Virus record (IMG/VR): IMGVR_UViG_3300032050_000963
Span: 1 to 21,122 of that record
Strand: one strand, 5' to 3'
Length of the DNA: 21,122 nucleotides
Source: a virus
A program made the position numbers and the translations under genes. The notes under the pieces are model-generated. The model ran no database searches. It was not told the origin of the DNA and was given only the letters and a program-made list of their open reading frames with translations. This document shows positions 12,478-19,145 of this stretch, one piece after another; position 1 is the first letter of the stretch; each line of letters opens with the position of its first letter.

Positions 12478-12980
12478 TGCTTTCACTCATTTCAACTCTC
12501 GGGGGTCTGCTGATCTCTGGTCTTCCCAAGCTGCTGGAGTACTTCCAAAACAAAGCCGACCAAAAACATGAGCTGGCGCTGGCCCGAGTCCAGACCGAGC
12601 GCGAACTCCAACTGGCTGCTGCTGGCTTTGCAGCCCAAGCCAAGATCGAAGAAATCCGCACCGAGCAGGTGGCGATGGAGACCGACGCCCGGATGACTGA
12701 GGCGGCTCTTGCCCACGATGCCAAGGTGCTTGAGAAGGCCGCGTCGTGGGTGTCCAGCTACGTGGGCACTGTGCGCCCCACGGTGACGTATATCTTCGTG
12801 CTGGAGCTGGTGGCAATCAACGCCTTCATGGCTTGGTATCTGTACCAGCAGCCGGGACTGATCACCAGCATTGACGACGTGATCCGTTACTCCGACCTGA
12901 TCTTCTCCAGCGACGAGATGGCCATGCTGGGCGGTATATTAGGTTTTTGGTTTGGATCAAGGACTTGGAGCAAGAAGTGA
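12477..12980 (+). CDS. Three-TM holin (gene-transfer-agent holin family)
   Basis: 167 residues. A short hydrophobic N-terminus (residues 3-19) precedes a long charged amphipathic coil (30-90). Then comes WVSSYVGTVRPTVTYIFVLE with a TM at about 102-121, and FSSDEMAMLGGILGFWFGSR with a TM at about 146-160. This is the pattern of the 3TM holin family (GTA_holin_3TM type), which forms lesions in the inner membrane and lets the lysozyme reach the cell wall. VRPxxTY and the terminal GxxxFWFGxR block are its signatures. The following lysozyme starts within GTGA of this stop, so expression is coupled. It lacks an obvious dual-start antiholin. Confidence 0.85.
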   Translation: MLSLISTLGGLLISGLPKLLEYFQNKADQKHELALARVQTERELQLAAAGFAAQAKIEEIRTEQVAMETDARMTEAALAHDAKVLEKAASWVSSYVGTVRPTVTYIFVLELVAINAFMAWYLYQQPGLITSIDDVIRYSDLIFSSDEMAMLGGILGFWFGSRTWSKK

Positions 12981-13483
12981 AACTGAGCAAAGCCGGGGAA
13001 GACTTGATGCACAAGTACGAGGGCTTTCGCTCTCGGCCCTACCTTTGCCCAGCGCATATCTGGACGATTGGCTACGGCCACGTCCTGTACCAAGAGCAGA
13101 TCAGGCTCCCTGTGGTGCGCGTGGAGGGTAAAGAGACCCCCATGATCCGCAAAGAGATGCCATTGAAACCGGAGGACAATCGTGTCTGGACGAAAACGGA
13201 AATCGACGAACTATTCCGCGATGATGTCGGAGTTTTTGAACGGGGTGTTCTTCGTCTTGTTCCCGGTGTGGTTGGGCGTCAAGGCGCTTTCGACGCTCTT
13301 GTCTCTATTTCCTTTAACTTCGGGCTAGGCAACCTCCAGCGCAGCACCATCCGTATGCGCGCAAACCGGGGTGACTGGGAAGGCGCAGCCGATGCGTTTC
13401 GGGTTTGGACCAAGGGCGGTGGAAAAGTCCTGCCGGGTCTGGTCAAGCGCCGCGAAGCCGAGATTGCGCTGTTCCTGAGTTAA
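12977..13483 (+). CDS. Phage lysozyme / endolysin, GH24 family
   Basis: 168 residues from the GTG overlapping the holin stop; GGAG at 12966-12969 supports it over ATG 12947, which lies inside the holin gene. The enzyme cuts the MurNAc-GlcNAc bond of peptidoglycan. The triad Glu-x8-(Asp/Cys)-x5-Thr is present as E15-C24-T30 within EGFRSRPYLCPAHIWTIGYG; Cys replaces the T4 lysozyme Asp20, a known variant in many prophage lysozymes. FDALVSISFNFGLGNLQRST and LPGLVKRREAEIALFL are the standard C-terminal blocks. There is no signal or SAR segment, so it needs the holin. An insertion of about 28 residues (roughly 38-66) between GYGH and WTKTEIDELF is longer than usual. Confidence 0.92.
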   Translation: MKLSKAGEDLMHKYEGFRSRPYLCPAHIWTIGYGHVLYQEQIRLPVVRVEGKETPMIRKEMPLKPEDNRVWTKTEIDELFRDDVGVFERGVLRLVPGVVGRQGAFDALVSISFNFGLGNLQRSTIRMRANRGDWEGAADAFRVWTKGGGKVLPGLVKRREAEIALFLS

Positions 13484-13514
13484 GTGCGAAAATGCCGGAA
13501 AACTGAGGTAAACG

Positions 13515-15488
13515 ATGCCCTTACAGAAACTCCAACTGCGCCCCGGTGTAAACCGAGAATCGACGACACTGTCCAATGAAGGCACTTGGTTCGAGATGGA
13601 CAAGGTGCGCTTTCGCTCAGGCTACCCTGAGAAGCTGGGCGGTTGGGTTCGGGATACGGGTGGGTATTTCAACAACGGCGTTTCACTTCCCCCGGAAACT
13701 GGATCGTTCTGGGGTGTTGCCCGGTCGCTGTGGAACTGGGTGACGCTGGCAGGCTTTAACCTGATGGGTGTGGGCACCAACCTGAAATACTACATCCAGC
13801 AGACGGATGGCGGTAACTTCTACGACGTGACGCCCTTGCGGGATACCAACTCGATTGCCAGCGGCGCATTCACTACAACCAACGGCTCAACCACGGTCGT
13901 GGTCAACGACCCGGGTCACGGGGGCCAAACGGGCGACTTTGTCACCATTTCCGGTGTTGGCGGAGCCATCAACGGCATCCCTGCGTCTGCGCTGAACAAA
14001 GAGTTCCGCATGACCTACCTGAGTGCCAACACGTTCAGTATCGTGGTCAGCTCACCAGCTACCAGCGCGGGCACTACGGGCGCTTGCACAGTCGCGTATC
14101 AATTTGGTATTGGTAACGATGTTTACACGGTCGGTGTGGGCTGGGGTGCTGGCGGCTGGGGCGGCTCGACTACGGGCTTTCCTTCGACTGGGTGGGGTGA
14201 GCCTGCACCTGCTGGTGTGGGTGTTGGCGTGCAGCTTCGTCTGTGGAGCCAAGACAACTACGGCGACTATCTGGTCATGAACCCCCGTGGCGGTGCGCTC
14301 TATTTGTGGGTTCCCGGCGCTTCGCCTTCCACCTACTACCGGGCGCAGATTCTTTCCAGCACCAACACAAACACCCAAGATGGCGTGGCCTACTGGGAGA
14401 CGGACACCAGCTGCCCCACCGTGTGCAACATTGTTGCCACCTCTGACACATCCCGGTTTGTGATTGCCTTTGGCTGTAACGACTACGGCTCGGCCACTCT
14501 TGACCCGTTGCTGGTGCGCTGGTCTGACCAAGAAGATTACAAGGTCTGGGCCCCTGCGGCCACCAATCAGGCGGGCAGTTTCCGCTTGAGTATCGGCTCG
14601 TCCATCGTGGCCGAGTTGCAGTCTCGTCAGGAAATTTTGATCTGGACCGACGCTGCTCTGTATTCGATGCAGTACCTCGGACCCCCGTTTGTTTGGGGGT
14701 TCAATATCCTTGCGGACAATATCTCCATCATGGGGCCAAACGCCGTGGCCACGGCCGCCAACATCACCTACTGGATGGGGCGCGACAAGTTCTATATGTA
14801 CTCCGGCCGTGTTGAGACGCTGTATTGCCCTCTGCGCCAGTACATCTTTGGCGACATCAATCTGGAGCAGGCATACCAATTCTTTGCATCCACCAACGAA
14901 GCGTACAACGAAGTTTGGTTCTTCTACTGCTCAGCCAACTCCACCGTAATTGATCGGTACGTCATTTACAACCACCTCGAAAAGATTTGGTCGTATGGCA
15001 ACTTGTCACGTACGGCTTGGCTGGATACGGCTTTGCGGGACTTCCCAACGGCTGCGGGCTACAACGGCCAGTTGATTTACCACGAAGACGGTGTGGATGA
15101 CGGCACTACAAACCCACCCAGCCCGATCACTTCGTACATCCAGTCTGCCGACATGAACATCGGTGATGGGCATAACTACGGTTTTGTGTGGCGGATGATC
15201 CCGGACATCACGTTTGATGGCTCGACTGTAAACAACCCCTCGGTTACGTTCACGATGCGTCCCCGGCAAAACCCCGGTGCAAACTACGGAGCAGCGCCAA
15301 CTCCATCTGTCACCAGCACCCAAAACTACCAAGCGCAGCGCAATTACCTCGTGCAGCAGTTTACGCAGATCGTTTACACACGCATTCGAGGACGCCAGAT
15401 GGCATTCAAGATTGAGTCAACTGGGCTTGGCGTGCAGTGGCAGCTTGGCGTTCCGTCAATTGACCTCAGGCCTGATGGCAGAAGGTAG
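13515..15488 (+). CDS. P22 gp10-like tail/DNA-stabilisation protein
   Basis: 657 residues; GAGG at 13505-13508. The opening MPLQKLQLRPGVNRESTTLS with NEGTWFEMDKVRFRSGYPEK is a signature, from memory, of a large tail protein widespread in podovirus-like phages. I assign it to the P22 gp10 type, whose hexamer forms the tail hub below gp4. Middle segments with repeated Gly/Trp (VGWGAGGWGGSTTG) and several W-D-x2-L-like strands (LLVRWSDQEDYKVWAP, AALYSMQYLGPPFVWGFNIL, YWMGRDKFYMYSGRVETL) suggest a beta-propeller. Residues about 119-190 resemble an inserted Ig/beta domain (TVVVNDPGHGGQTGDFVTIS). The C-terminal third carries RPRQNPGANYGAA. It is separated from the other adaptor genes by fibres and lysis genes. 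Confidence 0.75.
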   Translation: MPLQKLQLRPGVNRESTTLSNEGTWFEMDKVRFRSGYPEKLGGWVRDTGGYFNNGVSLPPETGSFWGVARSLWNWVTLAGFNLMGVGTNLKYYIQQTDGGNFYDVTPLRDTNSIASGAFTTTNGSTTVVVNDPGHGGQTGDFVTISGVGGAINGIPASALNKEFRMTYLSANTFSIVVSSPATSAGTTGACTVAYQFGIGNDVYTVGVGWGAGGWGGSTTGFPSTGWGEPAPAGVGVGVQLRLWSQDNYGDYLVMNPRGGALYLWVPGASPSTYYRAQILSSTNTNTQDGVAYWETDTSCPTVCNIVATSDTSRFVIAFGCNDYGSATLDPLLVRWSDQEDYKVWAPAATNQAGSFRLSIGSSIVAELQSRQEILIWTDAALYSMQYLGPPFVWGFNILADNISIMGPNAVATAANITYWMGRDKFYMYSGRVETLYCPLRQYIFGDINLEQAYQFFASTNEAYNEVWFFYCSANSTVIDRYVIYNHLEKIWSYGNLSRTAWLDTALRDFPTAAGYNGQLIYHEDGVDDGTTNPPSPITSYIQSADMNIGDGHNYGFVWRMIPDITFDGSTVNNPSVTFTMRPRQNPGANYGAAPTPSVTSTQNYQAQRNYLVQQFTQIVYTRIRGRQMAFKIESTGLGVQWQLGVPSIDLRPDGRR

Positions 15489-15499
15489 GGTAAACCCGT

Positions 15500-16138
15500 A
15501 TGTCACAGCTTTTTGGTGTTGTACCCCCGCGCCTGCCAACTGCCCCGCAGCAATACGAGACCCGCTACCAAGACCAGCACAGCGATGTGCTGCGTTTGTA
15601 CTTCAACCAGCTTGGCGGCAACGTCAACGCTCTGATCGGGGTTCGCGGCGGGCAGTATTTGAACTTCCCATACGCCGCCATTCAGCGCACTACGGACAAG
15701 ACTTTCACGGCCAACACCGCTACGCAGATCACGTTTGACGAGACCGACTTTATCAACGGCTGCGTCAATGATGGCACGGACGGCATCTTGGTCAACCAGT
15801 CTGGCATCTACAACTACCAATTCAGTGTCCAGTTGAGGAATACCGACAGCCAGATTCACTCTGCGTGGATTTGGCTGCGCATCAACAACATCGACGTGGC
15901 TGGGACAGGCAGTAAGTTTGACGTAACCGAGCGGCACGGCGGGGTGGATGGTTTTATCATCGCGGCCTGCAATTTTTACGTCGAGCTGACAGCCGGGGAC
16001 ACCGTTGAAATGTGGGCTGCAGTCAACAACACCGCCGTGACTTTTGATGCCACCGCAGCCCAGACCAGCCCATTCCCGATGCCGTCCATCCCCTCTGTGG
16101 TGGCCACACTTTCGTTTGTCTCTTCGGTTCTCCCATGA
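15500..16138 (+). CDS. C1q/TNF-like jelly-roll virion protein
   Basis: 212 residues. An N-terminal anchoring stretch (MSQLFGVVPPRLPTAPQQYE) and helix (SDVLRLYFNQLGGNVNALIG) precede a jelly-roll domain from about residue 62. That domain runs KTFTANTATQITFDETDFIN, GIYNYQFSVQLRNTDSQIHS, AWIWLRINNIDVAGTGSKFD and LTAGDTVEMWAAVN. This order of strands is the C1q/TNF-like fold seen in trimeric phage spikes and head fibres. It has no catalytic motif. It would trimerise and decorate the tail or capsid, possibly binding the host. It lies between the tail protein and the ejection proteins. Confidence 0.75.
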   Translation: MSQLFGVVPPRLPTAPQQYETRYQDQHSDVLRLYFNQLGGNVNALIGVRGGQYLNFPYAAIQRTTDKTFTANTATQITFDETDFINGCVNDGTDGILVNQSGIYNYQFSVQLRNTDSQIHSAWIWLRINNIDVAGTGSKFDVTERHGGVDGFIIAACNFYVELTAGDTVEMWAAVNNTAVTFDATAAQTSPFPMPSIPSVVATLSFVSSVLP

Positions 16139-16172
16139 TAGACTCGATCAACCCCCATTCCGTGAGGCCCCA

Positions 16173-17399
16173 ATGAGCCTAGAACTTGCTGCACAACACC
16201 TTGCCAGCCGTGGGCGCAAAGGCGACACCATGCTGGTCCACATGGCCCCAGAGGAAGTCTCAGGCCTCCAAGCGCTTGCCATGGCTGCAGGCGGCACCCT
16301 GACGCTCAACCCAGATACGGGTTTACCCGAAGCCAATTTCCTCAAACGCATGCTGCCTACGCTGATTGGTGCAGGTTTGATGTTTGCTACCGGTGGAACC
16401 GCAGCTCCATTGATTGCTGGAATTAGCAACCCTGCTCTTATTGGTCTGGGGCTGGGTGGTTTGGAAACCGCCCGCACAGGCAGTCTTGAAAAAGGTTTGA
16501 TGGCAGGTCTTGGCGCGTATGGCGGCGCTGGTTTGACTGGTAGTTTAATGGGGGCTGGGGCAGCGGGAGCGACTGGCGCAGCTGGTACTGGCGCAAAAAC
16601 CGCAGGTGCAGGCATCACCCCGACCAACTACGGCTTGCTGCCGCAAAACCAGTATGCGCTGGCTTCCCCTGCAGGGGGTGAAGGCTTGCGTATGGGAGCG
16701 TCCGAAGGTTTGCGTACAGGCGCTTCAAACTTAACAACGGACATTGGGGGCTCCCTTGCTAAGCTATCAACCCCATCCATCCCCGCTGTACCCCCTACAC
16801 TCGGTGAGCGTTTTGCCAGCGGGCTTGGTAATTTAGGTGCAAAGGACGTTAAATACGGCCTCGCTGCACTGAGCCCTGCGTTGCAAGCCGATGACGCAAA
16901 GCCGTATGTTGACGGTGGCCCCAACTACGAGTACACATACGACCCCAACACCAGCAGCTACACGCGGGTGCCTGTGGGCACACGAGACAAGATGGGCAGA
17001 ACCCCGAGCTACTACGCAGCAGGTGGCACAGTTGAAGAGATGTCCGACCGCAATCAGATGGAAACCATGATGGCCAACGGCGGTCAGATGTTTGCTGCTG
17101 GTGGCGGCGTATCCCACCTCGGCGACTACTCCGATGGTGGTCGTCTTTTGAAAGGTCCCGGCGATGGCGTATCTGATTCCATTCCTGCAACGATTGCGGA
17201 CAAGCGCCCAGCGCGTCTTGCTGATGGTGAGTTCGTTGTGCCTGCTCGTATCGTTTCTGAGTTAGGTAACGGCTCCACGGAAGCTGGTGCACGCAAGCTG
17301 TACGCCATGATGGACCGGGTCCAAAAAGCTCGCAGCAAGACCACAGGCAAGAACCGTGTGGCCGTAAACAGCCGCGCTGAAAAGTTGTTGCCAGCATGA
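16173..17399 (+). CDS. Gly/Ala-rich membrane-active internal virion protein
   Basis: 408 residues from ATG 16173, preceded by GTGAGG (16162-16167). The longer start at 16044 would use the preceding gene's coding region. N-terminus MSLELAAQHLASRGRKGDTM with LVHMAPEEVSGLQALAMAAG is a family signature. Residues 57-145 are hydrophobic Gly/Ala helices able to insert in membranes (LPTLIGAGLMFATGGTAAPL, GAGLTGSLMGAGAAGATGAA). The C-terminus from about 314 is SHLGDYSDGGRLLKGPGDGV, then IPATIADKRPARLADGEFVV and GNGSTEAGARKLYAMMDRVQ, blocks I recall in many environmental phages. Expected role: an ejection protein or membrane channel component; there is no enzyme motif. Ends in ATGA overlap with the GNAT gene. 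Confidence 0.75.
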   Translation: MSLELAAQHLASRGRKGDTMLVHMAPEEVSGLQALAMAAGGTLTLNPDTGLPEANFLKRMLPTLIGAGLMFATGGTAAPLIAGISNPALIGLGLGGLETARTGSLEKGLMAGLGAYGGAGLTGSLMGAGAAGATGAAGTGAKTAGAGITPTNYGLLPQNQYALASPAGGEGLRMGASEGLRTGASNLTTDIGGSLAKLSTPSIPAVPPTLGERFASGLGNLGAKDVKYGLAALSPALQADDAKPYVDGGPNYEYTYDPNTSSYTRVPVGTRDKMGRTPSYYAAGGTVEEMSDRNQMETMMANGGQMFAAGGGVSHLGDYSDGGRLLKGPGDGVSDSIPATIADKRPARLADGEFVVPARIVSELGNGSTEAGARKLYAMMDRVQKARSKTTGKNRVAVNSRAEKLLPA

Positions 17400-17800
17400 G
17401 AATTGAACGCGTTGATGTAGGGCATGTCCACCAAGTCTGGCCTCTGGTGGAGTCCCATATTGCATCGGCGCTTGAGCACTCCAAAGGCGATTACACGCTG
17501 GAGTCAGTTAAGGTTTTGCTGGTTACAGGCCAGCTACTTTTGGTCGTAGCGGTAGACGATGAGGGTGTGCAAGGGGCGGCAACAGTAATGTTTACCAGCC
17601 GCCCGCATGACCGCGTTGCGTTTATCACGACAATCGGTGGCAAGCTGATTAGCAACGAAGAGACGTTTGAGCAGCTCAAAGCGCTGCTACGTTCTTTGGG
17701 CGCAACTTGTATTGAAGGCGCTGCACGAGAAGCCATCGCCCGGCTCTGGTCACGTTATGGCTTTGAAGAAAAGTACAGAATTGTTGGAGTGAAGATATGA
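17396..17800 (+). CDS. GNAT-like protein, positioned as T7 gp13
   Basis: 134 residues. Helix-strand order fits an N-acetyltransferase fold: IERVDVGHVHQVWPLVESHI, then strands LLLVVAVDD and GAATVMFT. The last 50 residues are LISNEETFEQLKALLRSLGA, TCIEGAAREAIARLWSRYGF and EEKYRIVGVKI, the common GNAT end with a 'YGFE' turn. The acetyl-CoA loop (Q/RxxGxG/A) is not clear, so catalysis is doubtful. In T7 the small protein gp13, required for the internal core, has been linked to this fold (from memory). The gene sits between two internal-protein genes and overlaps both by ATGA. Structural role in building the ejection core is as likely as an enzyme. Confidence 0.72.
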   Translation: MRIERVDVGHVHQVWPLVESHIASALEHSKGDYTLESVKVLLVTGQLLLVVAVDDEGVQGAATVMFTSRPHDRVAFITTIGGKLISNEETFEQLKALLRSLGATCIEGAAREAIARLWSRYGFEEKYRIVGVKI

Positions 17801-19137
17801 GCTATTCCCGCAGACAACTTGAAGCCTTGGGTGAACCCCTTGGCGAATCCGTAACCCGCAAAGAAGGCGGGCGCATTGTTTATGGTGGTGGCGGTGGCGG
17901 TGGTGGAGGCACAAGCACCCAAGTTGTTGACCTGCCGGGCTGGGCCAAACCCACGGCGGAGAGAACGCTCACCAAAACAGAAGCCCTGACTACAGATCGC
18001 CCGTTCAAAAGTTTTGCTGGGCAGTACGATCAAGCAGGTAATCAGATCGGGTTTGACCCCAGCAAAGCAGTTGCTGGATTCCGAGACCTGCAAACTACAG
18101 CGTTCCAAGGCGCAAAGGACCTGCAAACCTCTCCCCAATTAGGGACGGCTATGGGGCTTGCAGGTACTGCCGCCAGTCGCGGACTGGGTATGCAGTACGA
18201 CCCACTGCAGGCTTCGTTCATGGAAACGCAAGCTCCTCAGTTGCAGCAATTCCAGATGGGACCTGCCGAGCGAGTCCGTGCAGATATGTTCGGTGGCCGT
18301 CAAGCCGCGCAATACATGTCGCCGTTCATGGAGCAGGCCCTTGCACCACAACTGCGGGAAGCTCAGCGTTCGTCTGAGATGCAGCGCAACATGGACCAAG
18401 CTCGTGCCGTTGGTATGGGCGCGTTTGGCGGTTCCCGTCAGGCTATCGTTGAGGCAGAACGCCAGCGCAATCTAGGCACCCAGATGGGCGATATTCGTGC
18501 TCGCGGATTGCAAAGCGCTTTCGAGCAGGCACAGCAGCAGTTCAACCAAGACGCAGCGCGTCGTATGCAGGCTCAGCAGCTCAACCAGCAAGCTGGCCTG
18601 ACAGTGGGTGGCCAGAACCTCCAAGCCCTGCTGGGTACTCAGCAGCTTGGCGCGCAAACGGGAATGCAGTCTCAGTTGGCCAATCAGCAAGCGTTTCAGA
18701 ACGCTCGTCAACTCGCAGAACAATCCCGTCAGTTTGGGGGTAATCTCGGCCTGCAAGGTCTTCAGACCGCCCTGCAAGGCGCAGGCCAGTTGGGGCAGTT
18801 GGGGCAGCAACAGTTTGGCCAGCAAAGAGATATTCTCAATCTGCAGAGCCAGTTTGGTGGCCAACAGCAAGCGCAAGATCAGGCGCTCATCAACGCTCGC
18901 GCACAGGACTTTGCCTCCGCACAACGCTATCCGTACCAGCAGCTGGAGTTCATGTCAAACATCCTGCGTGGCACGCCCATGGGCTCGGTGCAGACCATGT
19001 ACCAAGCGCCCCCAAATCCGCTGGCCCAACTGGTTGGCGCGGGCACTGCGCTGTACGGCGCAAGCCGGATGGCCGAAGGCGGTGAAGTGAAGAAAAAATC
19101 GGCAGGTCTGGCTGAGCTGGCCCTGTCAAAAATCTGA
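17797..19137 (+). CDS. Gln-rich helical internal virion protein
   Basis: 446 residues; GGAG at 17786-17789. After RRQLEALGEPLGESVTRKEG comes a run of nine Gly (30-38), then a 45-110 segment. From about 140 the protein is almost wholly helical and Gln/Ala-rich (ERVRADMFGGRQAAQYMSPF, AFGGSRQAIVEAERQRNLGT, QAQQLNQQAGLTVGGQNLQA), with spacing suggesting long coiled coils. The end NPLAQLVGAGTALYGASRMA with EGGEVKKKSAGLAELALSKI contains a hydrophobic stretch plus a Gly-Gly motif. By order (after the GNAT gene) it corresponds to T7 gp14, although sequence similarity is not evident. Probably ejected with DNA into the host envelope. No enzyme motif seen. Confidence 0.75.
   Translation: MSYSRRQLEALGEPLGESVTRKEGGRIVYGGGGGGGGGTSTQVVDLPGWAKPTAERTLTKTEALTTDRPFKSFAGQYDQAGNQIGFDPSKAVAGFRDLQTTAFQGAKDLQTSPQLGTAMGLAGTAASRGLGMQYDPLQASFMETQAPQLQQFQMGPAERVRADMFGGRQAAQYMSPFMEQALAPQLREAQRSSEMQRNMDQARAVGMGAFGGSRQAIVEAERQRNLGTQMGDIRARGLQSAFEQAQQQFNQDAARRMQAQQLNQQAGLTVGGQNLQALLGTQQLGAQTGMQSQLANQQAFQNARQLAEQSRQFGGNLGLQGLQTALQGAGQLGQLGQQQFGQQRDILNLQSQFGGQQQAQDQALINARAQDFASAQRYPYQQLEFMSNILRGTPMGSVQTMYQAPPNPLAQLVGAGTALYGASRMAEGGEVKKKSAGLAELALSKI
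17884..17910 (+). repeat. Nine-Gly codon run (27 bp, GGN)n
   Basis: Nine consecutive glycine codons in the Gln-rich protein, residues 30-38; a flexible linker after the N-terminal domain. Codons are mixed (GGT/GGC/GGA), so this is not a pure microsatellite. Confidence 0.8.
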
Positions 19138-19145
19138 GGTAGGCC

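Noticed and set aside
13484-13514. Possible terminator or promoter in the gap after the lysozyme
   Set aside because: The 31 bases hold only a ribosome site; no stable hairpin with a T-run and no recognisable -35/-10 pair. No other intergenic gap in the window exceeds 35 bases.
14052-14879. 275-residue minus-strand frame
   Set aside because: Antisense shadow of the gp10-like gene; composition (Val, Gly, His, Arg) is typical of a high-GC mirror frame.
16044-16172. Upstream extension of the Gly/Ala-rich protein by 43 residues
   Set aside because: The extension lies inside the jelly-roll gene and its Pro/Arg/His-rich content is non-native; ATG 16173 has GTGAGG ahead and the family N-terminus.
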